Positions 46,181-57,770 of a stretch of 64,000 nucleotides of DNA are shown in pieces. The stretch comes from Lineolata rhizophorae (Eukaryota; Ascomycota; Dothideomycetes; Lineolatales; Lineolataceae), in the NCBI GenBank assembly GCA_010093515.1, contig MU001680.1, positions 76,318 through 140,317 of the forward strand, read 5' to 3'. A program made the translations under genes and the position numbers. The notes below the pieces were generated by a model that saw only the letters and a list, made by a program, of their open reading frames with translations, ran no database searches and was not told the DNA's origin. Numbering within the stretch: position 1 is the stretch's first letter; every line of letters begins with the position of its first letter.

Positions 46181-46849
46181 TCAAGCCTTCCTCACCCACA
46201 CCCAAACGGGAGCCTGATCCGTCCCCTTCAATCCCGACCATCCTAGCTGTCCGAGCGTCTTTCCTGCAGCAGCATCCTTGGCCCTGACCTCGACGCCCTT
46301 GGCCCAGCGCCCATCCCCAACCTCGATCAACTCGGTGATGACGTGTCCGTCCCCGCCGCCCAGGTTGCGAATGAGCTGCTTGACCGTCATGTCGGTCGGC
46401 GCCTTCTGCACCGAGAATTCGAACTTTAGTCCCGCATGAATAGCCGCTTTGGTGGGCTCCCACGGAGCCTTCTTGAAGCTGCACACGTGCAGATGGGTGA
46501 ACACGGGCGGGTACTGCAAGCCGAAACCAGCTCGGAGGCCGCCGTGGAGGCGGTTTCCGGGAAAGCGAGGTCCTGTTCCTGCGCCCGTAACTCCGTAAGG
46601 TCCGCCGCTGCTGTTGTGTGCTGTCGGCGTGGGCACGGTTACAGGAGGGTTAGGCGGGTTGCCGAAATTGGCTGGCGGCGTTGGGTTGCCGTTGTAGAAA
46701 GGAGGGGGGGGCGGCGGGATTCCATAACAGCGCATGATCCCGTTATCGCTCTGGATGCACCAGGTGGGCTGATAGAAGGCCGGTTGGTTGATGGGCGGTT
46801 GGTAGCCGCCGACGGCACGCCATCCATAAGGGGTAACATTGCCTGCCAT
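46181..46849 (-). CDS. Proline-rich protein with a compact C-terminal domain, unknown function, 222 aa
   Basis: A single frame from ATG 46849 (MAGNVTPYGWRAVGGYQPP). The N-terminal 110 residues are rich in Pro, Asn, Gly and Tyr (IPPPPPPFYNGNPTPP, FGNPPNPPV) and probably disordered. The last 110 residues look folded: FTHLHVCSFKKAPWEP, KFEFSVQKAPTDMTVKQLIR, GDGHVITELIEVGDGRW, KTLGQLGWSGLKGTD, ending WVWVRKA. The MTVKQLI helix after a strand and the long acidic strand give a weak resemblance to a ubiquitin-like fold, but I do not recognise the family. There is no signal peptide or membrane segment. It is codirectional with the amine oxidase and Cft2 genes but separated from both by more than 600 bases, so joint transcription is unlikely. 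Confidence 0.75.
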   Translation of the reverse strand: MAGNVTPYGWRAVGGYQPPINQPAFYQPTWCIQSDNGIMRCYGIPPPPPPFYNGNPTPPANFGNPPNPPVTVPTPTAHNSSGGPYGVTGAGTGPRFPGNRLHGGLRAGFGLQYPPVFTHLHVCSFKKAPWEPTKAAIHAGLKFEFSVQKAPTDMTVKQLIRNLGGGDGHVITELIEVGDGRWAKGVEVRAKDAAAGKTLGQLGWSGLKGTDQAPVWVWVRKA

Positions 46850-47509
46850 TTTACTTGATGTAGGAGGGATTTGTGCCAGATTGCGTGTCAAGGGGCGGAT
46901 CGAATGTCCAAGGCTTTCGGGAGTCTTTAAAGAGGAAGAGGATAAGTGTCGGAAGGCCTTGGACGTTGAAATATGTATGTATTATGACTAGAGACACTTA
47001 AGCGGACTAACTTGGATTCCGAGCGGAGGTAGAGAGTGGGTGCCGATGGGGAGAAAACAGGCTTAGACTCGGACGTGGACGCCAGAAACACGAGGGTATG
47101 GCCAAATTTATGCCCTCAGTCACCCTCCTTCAAGTTCGATTCACGCCAACACGCCAACCATATAGAAGCCCAACGCAACTTACCGGGTGAGTGAACTGGA
47201 GCGGGGTGCGTGGTCCATCGTGACTCAGTAACCGTGCTGGCGAAACTTTCGAGTAGGTGAAGGTACGTGTTACGGTAAAAAAAGGCGGCAAGCGAACAAT
47301 CAGCTGAGCGTGGCCGCAGTCGGCAATGGCTAGTTCGGGAGTCGAAAGGTCGAGGCACCGTGAAGGGGGACGGCCAACAAACCGCCAACTGAAGCTACTT
47401 ACCAAACCCCCACGGACAGCAAGCGCTATCGCCTTTCGCAAACGCAGGAAATGGACCAAGCAAGCGGAAAATAAGGTACTCGTACATTTGTCTAGAATGA
47501 GATGCGCAT
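46850..47509. other. intergenic upstream of the Pro-rich protein gene
   Basis: 660 bases. It serves as promoter of the Pro-rich gene and 3' flank of Cft2. Open frames here overlap on both strands and are not convincing. Confidence 0.5.
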
Positions 47510-50500
47510 TCACCCGCCTGCAACAACAGCCAGGCCCTCGTAGATCTTGCGCTTGACAGCGTAGAAGGTGCCCTCACTAATTTTCGATGCGGGAGTGCCG
47601 CCAGCTCCACCCCCACCAAGACCCAAGTCACTGCTCTCTACCTCAATCTTCCCAGTTCCCGTTTTGCGCACGGCCACGCTTCCACTGATGAGCAACGTGC
47701 CCTCGCCACGGAACTCGGCGCTAAAACCCGACGCCTGCATGATCTTGCGCAGGTCCGCCAGGCGGAGGTCGCCGACATGGAGCGGCTGCGCGACCGACCG
47801 CGTGGCCCCAGCCATGCTAGACGGTACAACGTCAAGCACAGGGACAGCGGCAATGGCTGGTTCCGCGTTCGGGTCCGCGCCCCCACCAATGTCTGCTGAT
47901 GCCTCGTTGCCGTTTGCTGTCTTGATTTTCTTCTTCGCGTTCTCGACCTCGTCAATCGGGGTCGCCGGCATGCCTTCAAGGCGGCCAGTGATGGCAACGA
48001 CGCCGAGGCCACGCACGTTCTGCCAGTGCAATCGCTTGACCAAAGACTTGCTCAGCTTGACGGTCCAGGCGCTCGTGTCGACGCTGGCGTTGACAACCTG
48101 GCCGATTGTTGGGGTGAACACGTCAATGCCTCCTTCGGCGGAATCGCCCGAGCCCAGCAGTCTTCGACAGTCCGACGCCAAAGAGAGCGTCTCGCCTTCC
48201 CCACCTCCGACGAGGATAAGCTTTCGAGGCCGAATCAGGGGGATGAGCATTTGCAAGCTTCGTTTGTCGTGAAGGCCAGAGAAGTCGACGAATCCAACCT
48301 TAAAGTTAAGACGCAATGTCTCCGTTGTAAAAACTAGTTTGGAAGGTCCCTGATTCGCGACTTCTTCCTCATCCTCCGAAGACTCTGCACCTTCATCCCC
48401 ATCGGCTCCTCTGCTCATGAATCTCTCCCCATCGGTGATGTCACCGGTTCTTCGACGCTTGCCACTCGCACCATTTGACAATCGACGGCCACCGACGGCT
48501 CCAGAGTCATCCCACTTGCGCTTCTGGCCGACGGCAATCTCTTTCTTCTGGCCCTTTCCAATACGTTCCTCTTTCTCAGCCTGTTCTTCCCTCTCTTCTG
48601 CCCTTAAATACTCCTCGGGTCGAATCAACTCCCCGAATTCGTCGGCTCGCCGTCGCTTAGCGACGAACGGATACATTTTTTCTCTCCCCTTCTTTCCGCG
48701 CACGTCGAAGTCATGAACGTTTTTCCGCCGTAGGAGAATGTTGATTCCCAATTCGGCGTCGCTTAAGCCCAGTTTATGCCTCTGGTGAGACAATGTCGCT
48801 GTAATTTTGAGGGCTTTGCCCTGGTGTTCCACATCCGTCTCTTCGGACGATTCGGATGTTGTGGAGGACCTATCGTCCACTGCATCGGCACTTGCTTCGA
48901 GGTTCGCATTCGTGTCCGGCTGTAGAGTGTTTTGTAGTTGCCGCTGCCGGGCGAGATATTGCTGGTACAAAGCGACTTCGTTCCCGGTCAATGGCTCCGC
49001 TTTAGCAGTGTCTAGAGCCGCTTCTAACCCTTGAGAATCAATGGTCCTTGCCGGGTCGACTCCATCACTCTGTCCGCCATTCGTTGCGGCTGCTTTCCTC
49101 TCTTCCCATAACTGCCAGAGCAGCTCACCAAGACCTTTATTTAGTGGCGAGTTCCGAGGAGTAGCGGCGATACGGTCCGTAAGAATGATTAAATTGCGGC
49201 TGTTGTTTGCAAGTTGGCCAATGACTTCCCTTGAGAAACCCCATTCCAAAGAAGTATCGCTCGCAAGAATAACCTTAGGTCCCGATGATGCGATCGCTCG
49301 AGTCACCTGGGATCGTCTTTCTAGAAGCTTGATGTGCTTGAAGTCGAAGGGCACGTTTGAGAGATTCAAGTCCTCATCATTGTCTCCCCTTCGCCCAAAT
49401 TCGCGTCCTTGCCGTCGACCACCGCGTGCGGTAATCTCAGCCCCGGCAGACTCGAGCTCCTTGACGATGCCGCTATCCATCCACTCGAGCATGCTTCGCG
49501 CATACCGCATAGTGAGGCCACAGGTCCGGCTCGCCAGAAACAACCTGGCACTTTTGAGCGATCCGTTTTCGGCGATGTTGCCAGTTTCTTTTTCCCAGGC
49601 GTCCTCTAGAAGATATGCTAGTTCGAGAATACGCGCACTCGAGTCCGAAGGTATCAGGACGGTGCCGCCATTTGCAATCGTATCCCGCACCATACCGAGT
49701 AGCATGTCATCGCGCTTCTTCCGACCCCCTGCAATCGCTACACGTTCAGCACCCTTGGTGCTACATACCAACGCGGTTGGACGGCGCAGTTGTTCGATGA
49801 CCTCAGCGCCTCCGCCGGCACCGCCGAGCCAAGCCGCGCCTGATAGAACGTGCTCTTTAGCTTGGTTCCAGTCAACCGCATACACGATAGACTCTAATCC
49901 ATGTTGAATATGCCATATCGTTCCACCCAAGGTATGGCCTGCGCTATAGGCAGAGATCGAAAGGCCGTTCAATGGGGGAGAGAAAGGCGAGCCGAGAGGT
50001 TGGTGAGGTTGGGAGTACTTCAGAGGGTTGATGAGGGAAAAGTATCCGGCGATCTCCTCATAAGTCGGAGGTTGGAGTAAGATATTGGGGTTTCCCTTGT
50101 CAGGAACGGACGGGAGCGAGTATGTCGACTCGGAAAGGGCCGAGGTTGGAATCACGGTAGATGCCAACGGAGTAGAGGCGTATATATCTTGCAGCAAGGT
50201 TCTCCCTAATGATATTACTGGATTCGTGGCGTATATCGGGATTCGCGTAAAAAGAGGGAAGTGCTTGCAGCAGTGCGCGAAGGCGCCTAGATGCGCCTTT
50301 GTGGCATGGGTGAGTAGCACCAAGGATAATGTTGGAATATGCCTAACCGGTCCACATTAGCATCAGCGAATATAGCTACTAGATCCGATTAAAGTGTGTA
50401 GTGGAGAATTTTCCGCTCGAACAATGCGAGCGAATGCACATGTACGATGGAGAGGCGTAGGCCAGGCCTCATGTATACATACTTCTCCAGCTCCTCGAGC

Positions 50501-50628
50501 TTGTCTCCATCAAAGGAATCATCCCAACCGACATCGATTAGAATCTTGACTCCGCCATCAAGCTCGAGTAGTGACTGTGACGCCGGGGATGTTGACCGCG
50601 CGCCGAGAAGAGGCGTAAAGTTGAACAT
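47510..50628 (-). CDS. cft2: Cleavage and polyadenylation factor subunit 2 (Cft2/Ydh1, CPSF100)
   Basis: Structural partner of the mRNA 3'-end nuclease CPSF73/Ysh1 in the nuclear cleavage and polyadenylation factor. Two exons, 50628-50483 and 50342-47510, give 992 residues (yeast Cft2 is 859). The 140-base GT-AG intron joins DKLEELEK to HIPTLSLVLLTHATKAHLGA. The metallo-beta-lactamase core is recognisable (LLELDGGVKILIDVGWDDSF). The usual HxHxDH metal motif is replaced by HATKAHLGA, as expected for this inactive subunit. SISAYSAGHTLGGTIWHI and YAVDWNQAKEHVL follow, then the beta-CASP part (GTVLIPSDSSARILELAYLL). A long charged linker has basic stretches (KRRRADEF, GKRRRTGD) that may serve nuclear import. 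The C-terminal CPSF100 domain ends SEGTFYAVKRKIYEGLAVV. Identification is firm. Confidence 0.96.
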
Positions 50629-53600
50629 CGTGGCGATGCTTTGTCCTGCTAGCCCACTGGGCGCGATCTCGCGCTTGCACCCTCAGCCAGGGCCGTCCAC
50701 AGATAGTGTTGCGTGAAAGGTCGTGAGCTGCTTCGGCGACAGAAAGAAGCATGCACTCCTGCGTGCGTGGTATGCGCAAATCCAAACCTTGGATACAGGG
50801 TTTTGACGTGGTTGGGCGCGCATCAACAAGTGCTTGGACGAGAAGTTGAAAGCCCTTGGAGGTTCGTTTAGCCCTGCCGGAAAATGCCTGACAAGCCACA
50901 TCAGCCACAATATACGCCACAGCTAGACACCAGCGTTGCCAAGTGCGCTGATGCACCGCACCAGTAGATCCTGCCTCGGCCCCAAAGTCAACGTTAACAC
51001 AGTTTTATTGTTTGCGGCCAGGCAAAGCTTCTTCATTGATTCTCTATACCGTTCACGTACTTGCTATCTGCTTTCTTCAGCCATCCGCCGGCACCTATGC
51101 ACTACCCTTTTCTCGTAGCTATACCTCTGCAGTACTGCCCCTTGAAATTGATGCCTTGCAACAGCCACAAGCTCCATCCGTGATAGTTTTTTGTTGCCAA
51201 GGTGTGCAGCATGCAAGAAGCCAAACCCCATCACATGGGTCACATGCAGACGGCATTCCAAATGCCGTTCAAACTTTAATCGCTCACCTAGAGCCCTCCT
51301 GGCCAATGCGTTTCTTTAACCGCATCGGACGTTGGTCATTTGATGCAGAAGACGTGCGGCATGGCAATTATAAAGAACAACCACCTTTTGGAGTGTTTCG
51401 ACCGAAAATTAAGTAAACAACCCCTCATACTTCGTATGTGACTGGTGATGCAGATGCTAGAAAGCGTCACTGACTCAACCCTGCTTCCATTTGCGTATCA
51501 CCTCCATGTCCGTGGCGTGGAAGATGAATCCTTGCAGTCTCCAATGAAGGATTTGCGCCCTTCTATCACATGCACGACATCTTACAGTCTCCCGGCGGTT
51601 TACGTGGGTTTTTGTCTCCGGCCTCCTCGTTAAGGCTTCCAAGTCTCTCCAGAAAGAACGAGTCACCGCTCTTTAATATCATAGAACACGGTTCGACTAG
51701 CGGTGAATATAGGAGTAACGACTGATCCCTCTGGAAGCCACGTGAACATGTCTTGACGGCCGAGATTAGTAGAATTAGGCGTGCTCTGTATCGGCGGTGG
51801 CACTGCTTTTGTCCGTTTTCCCAAGAGCCTTTTGGGACATTGTCCGTCATGCTTACCCGGGAATATGACCAGGAGTCGGTGGGCGGCTCCGTCCGCCCAG
51901 TAGTCAGTACGGGGCAAGTTCTATCAAGGACTGAAATCAGTCGGCCCAAAGGAGGTCACCTGGAAGACGGCCTGATTCGAACGAATGGCTCTTATCAAGT
52001 TCTCGCCTCGAAATAGCGTGTCCAGCGTGCGTAGTACGCGTCGCCGGTGTCCGCCCTAAATAAGCGTTCCTACGTTCTTGCACATTTCTAGCCTCCAGAT
52101 TGGTAGAATAAGGGAACAAATCCGGAACTACCCCGGACGCACGCACAGCAAGGAACCGATTGCGCGTGTCTCACACACTTTCCAAGACCTTAGGGCTGAA
52201 TTTCCTGCAGGAGTGTGGCAGATTACGCAAAAACTGAATCCGTGGCCATGGACAGCGCACCGCATCGATGTGCCGGGCAGTTGGGTGTCGAGAGCGCACC
52301 AGTGTGATTCAAAGTCTCCCGACCGTGGGATGGAACATGCAAGCACCCGCGCTATCACAGCTCGCAAGGAGCCCGGCGGCGCTCAGCCCCGCCATCCTCG
52401 GCGAGACTCGGGCGATTTGAGAAGGAGGAATCATGCCCAAGGCCAGAGCGAATACAACCCACGCCCTTACTGGCAACTAATGCCGCCAACCTCTAGGAGA
52501 TCGGCCCTGACTCGTGGGGGCCCAGAGTTAGCCTACCGCTAAAACATGACGCGCAGCGATCGCGACCACGTGAAGGAGTAAATGGGCTGCTCCACGATAG
52601 GAGCTCGGCCCTGAAGCAACAATTGCAGTCGACGGAGGACGGACTTCGGGACCGGTGTGGACAATGTCTTTGGTCCCACGCGATTGGGAAGCATCTAGAC
52701 AGGTGGTGAGTAATGGAAGCCATCTAGCGGGCGCTTAGGAAAACGGCAAAGTTCTCGTGATTCCCACGCCTCCCCACCTCGTCCGTACTAGAATCGCGGG
52801 AGGCAGTTCAGATCGAGCAACAAGGGCCACACAGGCCAGCAGAAGGACAAGGCAACGCAGGCAACCGGATCCCTTTGATCTGGCCGCGCCGGTAGATTAA
52901 GCTCTCAGTTTAACTTCGGCAAGAGGGGCACCACCAATGTATTTTTGAGTTTGCAGCGCCGACGCCAACTGCGGGGTGAGTGCGACCCGACAGACGGCCG
53001 ACGGCAGACGGCGGCCGAGCCAGCGCCACGCGGAGCCTTGCTACACGAGGAGGCGGGAGGCGAGTCGCCGGCCGGCACGGCCGGCACGGCCGGCGCGGGG
53101 AGCGGGGCCCGGGGCGCGACGCAGCGCTCGGGATGCCGGGCCCGGCGCGCAGGCGTGTTGGTTGCTTTTGACGGCATGCCGGCCGCGGGCTGGTTGCTTT
53201 CTTTTTTGTCGTGGCCGTAGGTGAAGACGTGCAGGAAGCGGGGGCGCCGGGGCCGCAGCGCGGCGGCCGGGACGGCGAAGGGCCGCGGCCGGCCGCGCTC
53301 AGTGGACGGGCGCCGCGAGGCCCCGGCCGGGGTCCCGGGCTGGGGCCGGACCGGGGGGCGCGCGCCTTGGCATCCGCCCGCCGCCTGGGTGCGCTCTTCC
53401 CCATGCTTTCCCCAGATCTGCGAGACGGGGCTGGCTGCGCTCAAATCACAGCCCCGTTGCTTTTTTGCGGCTTCCAACGTCCGGCCCTGCGCGGTGTTGC
53501 GCTGGGCCTCGACCTCTGGTGTGCCGCCCCGAGGCCCTGGTCCCCCGCGCGCCTGCACCTGCTCCCAACAAAGTCAGCATCGTGAGGGTGCGGAGACTCG

Positions 53601-55977
53601 CCCGAACAAGGGCCCACCTCTGCGCCCTTTTGGATTCATTGGCGGGCGTAGCGTGCAAACCCGCGTCCGTTTTAGCGGCTTGCAGGCTTCCTAGCCTTTA
53701 CATGGCTTTGCGGCCTGCGGGGGCTGCGGGGGCGCAGGCACTGTCGAGACCGGACCGACGACAGTAGGTATGTATGCGGGTCGCCGAGCACAAAATAGTC
53801 ACTTCAACCCGACTGCATGTTCTTTCCCAGTGCTACTAATGCACGGCCATCGAACCCGTCGAGTACGAGTACCTGGCCGTAAGGCAACGCCTGACATGAC
53901 GTACGCAAAGTCGGGTACCTACCTACCTCGACGATTTCGAGCATAAAAGCGCTCCGGGATTTGGCGCATTTTTAAGGCGGCCAGAGTATCATGTCCTATA
54001 CGACATACAATACACTTTTCAGGTCGATTACCGGACAAAGGGCTTTGTCCCAGCACGATCAGCACCAACCTTCGACTAAGCCTGGTAGATCACCACTTAG
54101 CCTCCCGCTCCATGTCGAGACGGGACTACGACTCCAGCACGGCTGCACGGTGCATCGTGGATGTACGTAGTGCTGTATGTACATACAGAATCCTCGGTGC
54201 GCGCTCCGGCGAACCAAGAGCGCTGTGAACCAGCCGTTTCTGGTATTCCCGCCGCTGTTGGAATCCGACGCAAGCCCGCGATGCCTGCCGCTCGACGCCA
54301 CCTCCAACTCTAGCCAAAAGTTAATGCAGCATCGAGCCAGCGGGTTTGGCCCAAGAGCCTCGGCAGGCCAACCCACCGACCCCGCGGGCTACTGTCACTG
54401 TCCATCCGGTAGCGCGCCTCGAGGCCTCCATTCAGGTACTGGAGGTCGGGCCAGCTAGCCACCGACCTCATCCACGCCAGTCGTCCGCTCCACGAGTTTT
54501 AATTTTCTGTTCTTTTGTTCTTTCGCGCTCTCGTCCCTTAGTCGCGCAATGCTCTTTGCATAGAGCTCGAGAGTCAAGTCAGCCGCCGCTCCACGCTCCC
54601 GGTCCGTCGCGGCTCGCTTTGAAATCGCTGCCTCGCTGCCCCAGCCTTTCTCTCCAGGCCGTCCTTGTCAGCGGACGGGCGCGGGTCGCAAGGCCGCGCC
54701 GCCTCTGCTCGCCCGCTCTCCAGAAGTACAGACGGGTAGGCGCCCTTAATAATCGCAGGGCTCGGTACCTCCAGCTACGGGCGGGTCAGGCCAGTAGCGG
54801 TACGATAATATACATGCACGGGCGCGTCCCTGTGCATGCTGCCTCAGGGCCTCAACCTTCGTTTCCGGCGGGGTCGGGGAGACCGGCTTTGTCTGGGCGC
54901 CCGGGGGCCCCCGGTCGAGGGTTCTGGCCGAGCGCCGCGCGCCCCCCCCTCCATCCCTCCCTCTCCGTCTCCCTCCTGACCCCAGTCGCGAAGCTCTCGG
55001 GCGCTGACGGCCGGCCAGTCTGTTGCGCCTGCTCCTGCGGCCGGCCGGGCGTGCTCGGGCCCATCGCGAAGCCCTGTCTCCCCGCCGTCGCCTGCAATAA
55101 TGCACGCCCCGAAATCCGGCGGGCTGCTGCGAGCGCCCCTCGGGGGCCCCTTGCCCGTCACCCGGCCGCGAGCCTATTCTAATTTGCTGTATGTATTGTA
55201 TTGCTGTTTGTACTTGACTGGCCGCTGGCGCCGCGGCGGGCTGCCGATCCAGCAGCATCTGCCCCAGCAACATCCCTCGACCCCACAGCGTTCCCGCAGC
55301 CACTCCACTCCCTCTCAGATATATTGTGGCCTGGTCGAACCTTCGTGCCCGCTCCCGCGCTCGCCATCCACGCGGTAGGCATCCCGCCCACGCCGGACTG
55401 AGCCGTGCGGCCTGCGCTGCGAGGAGTCGTGCCAATCAGGCCGGGCCTGGTCGCACCTGCGCGCGCCGAAGCCGTCGTTCGCTAAAAGAAGCGTCCCCGC
55501 GTTGCCAGCCCATACTTCGAACCGCTGCCCATTTATCACCGCCGGCGTCTGCCAGCCGGGCCGACCGCGGCGGGTTTCCTTCCACGCCGCCGCCGCTTGC
55601 CCAGATACCTCGTCTCGGCCGTCTTCTCCTCGTCGCCGTCGTCGCCGTCTTTGTTGCGTATTCCTACGCCCGAGACCCGCTCGATTTTCGGCGCGTTGCC
55701 CGCATTGAAGTGTCGTGGGCCCTGCCGCGACTTGCACTCGCGAGTCCCCGCGTAGCTTGTTCCCCTCAAAGCCCCGACCTATCACCGACTGCCTGCGGAC
55801 GACCTGCGCACCCAGGTTCGATAGGAGACGACTTTCCCGCCGCAGACGTTCGACCGCCGCTCGCACGAAACTCCTGCCTAGCACTCCGCTCTGGATCCCC
55901 CGCTCGTTCGGCTCAATGACGGGCGCAGCAATCCAACCTCTACCGCTCCATCGTCCGTAGAATCGCGGCCCAGAACA
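50629..55977. other. 5.3 kb gene-poor region upstream of the Zn2Cys6 regulator
   Basis: Between divergent Cft2 and the regulator I find no convincing gene. From about 52.9 to 55.9 kb the DNA is very GC-rich and full of overlapping Arg/Pro/Ala/Gly frames on both strands, typical of shadow ORFs. A TATA-like ATAAAA lies at about 53943. The last 500 bases are pyrimidine-rich, like a long promoter or leader. A long regulatory region or untranslated leader for the regulator is possible. Confidence 0.45.
53072..53098. repeat. 9-base tandem repeat CCGGCACGG, three copies
   Basis: Two exact and one near-exact copies (CCGGCGCGG) in very GC-rich DNA. Confidence 0.7.
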
Positions 55978-57770
55978 ATGGCCACCGACATCATCCCCTT
56001 CGGCCCGTCGGCCATACACGCTCGCCTCAGCGTGAGCTCCTCCTCCCAACCTTCTCCGTCCTCGAGCGACTCCCCGCACAGCACGCCCACTTTCGCATTC
56101 TCATTCCGCTGCTCCAACGAGCCTCCGCTGTCGGACGAAATCGTGCCGAAAATCGAGGAAATAGACGAGGATGACGTTGAGGATGTCAAGGTGTCTCCCA
56201 CCACGACGGAGGAACAGCTCCCCTCACCCAATCGCGCAATGGTGAAACGGCCGCGGGGACGGCCGCGAAAACACCCCATCGCACCGCCAACCGCGGTAAT
56301 GAAACCTCCAAAGGGTCGGTCCAAGACGGGATGCTTCACCTGCAGGAGACGAAAGAAGAAATGCGACGAGACCAAACCAATTTGTAAGCTTTTATGAAAG
56401 TTGATTAGGTGCTTGCTCGGTGCTGATAGAGTTCCTGCAGGCGTACATTGCCAGAAGAACAACGTTCATTGCGAAGGCTATCCGCCGAAAGACTACTGGA
56501 GACCGGGGAAGTACAACAGGGTCGACGGTAATTATCCCACCGAAACTCTCTTTGGTAGAATTGCTTCTTATCGTCTACAGGCACGGTCACAGTTAGCTCG
56601 CCCCGCGACTTGCCCATTTTGATAGATGGCGTTGAGACGGATTTGGACCGAGTGTTCCTCGACCACTTCAACTACAACCTCAGCCGGGTGCTGAGTCTCT
56701 TCACCGATAGCCATAACCCCTTCAAGGAAATTTTGCTGCCCATGGCGATTCGACACCGCGGCTTGATGCACTCGCTACTTTGCCTATCAGGGTCCCACAT
56801 CCAGGTAGCGAGCGAGAAGCCGAACCCGTCCGTCGACGAGAGACAACGACATCATTACATCTTAGCCATTCAAAATTTGTCGAAAGACAAGAACATGAAT
56901 GCCTCTATCCAAGGTGACGTGACGGCGATTATCGACGACCCGGTGGTTGCGCAGACGCTCGTTCTCTGCCTCGAGTCAATATGCGCCGGAGAGATTCATG
57001 GCGAGTATAGGCCGCATATGGATGCAGCTAAGCATCTGATCAAGACCCAGCAGTCTCCGAACCAGGAATTCCAGACCTTCCTCGTCGAGTTCTTCGTCTA
57101 CCACGATGTTTCGAATTCGGTTACGTCACTTGATCGGAAATCAGTTCTTATGATGGAGGACTTCCAGCTGCCTCAATTCATGATTCAACCAGAAGCCGGT
57201 GCGTTGCTGGGCGTAGTTGATGGCCTGTTCGGATATATCTCGAAGATTCGAGCCCTGCGAGACAAGATCCGTTTCAGGCGCAACGAGAACATGAAGCCGG
57301 TCATAGATTACGACATCCTCAGCGATGCACAGGCCGTCGACGCCGCATTACGATCGTGGGTCTGCTCCCAGCAGCCAGATACGCCCCGGTACATTGCCTC
57401 GCTACTATATCGTCAATGTACGTGGATATACCTCCACCGGACGATCATGCCATCGATACCAAACTCAAAGCTTCAGGAGGCTGTGGATGAGGGACTGGTC
57501 TACCTCCGTCAGCTTCCAACGGATGGGTCAACGCAAAGCATTCTGCTGATGCCGTTGTTCTTGCTTGGCTGCGCCGCATTCGAGGAGTATCAGCGCCCAC
57601 CGATTCGGCAAGCCTTTGCGGACCTACAAGAGTATTCTAACCTGGGCAATATCAAGTACGCGAAGATCATCGTGGAAACCGCGTGGAAGATGATGGACGA
57701 AGGCAACGAGGAGTCTTGGGACTGGGAAACAATCATCAAAAATATGGGTTGGGATTTTCTGGTGACGTGA
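55978..57770 (+). CDS. Zn2Cys6 transcription factor with AT-hook and fungal-specific domain
   Basis: Three exons give 560 residues: 55978-56383, 56441-56527 and 56581-57770. Introns are 57 and 53 bases, GT-AG. The first interrupts Cys136 of the zinc cluster, and the second splits a Gly codon before TVTVSSPRDLPIL. Residues 1-85 are Ser/Pro-rich then acidic (EIDEDDVEDV), possibly activating. An AT-hook core, KRPRGRPRKHP, lies near residues 89-99. The binuclear cluster is C119-x2-C122-x6-C129-x6-C136-x2-C139-x6-C146, matching the consensus exactly and rich in Arg/Lys (RRRKKK). From about residue 170 the protein has the helical fungal transcription-factor domain of the type known as Fungal_trans_2 (LFTDSHNPFKEILLPMAIRH, LMHSLLCLSGSHIQ). 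Targets are unknown. The gene stands alone, with no biosynthetic cluster beside it. Confidence 0.93.

Noticed and set aside
52905-53694. 200-codon frames on both strands
   Set aside because: Extreme G+C content keeps all frames open; products are low-complexity Arg/Pro/Ala.
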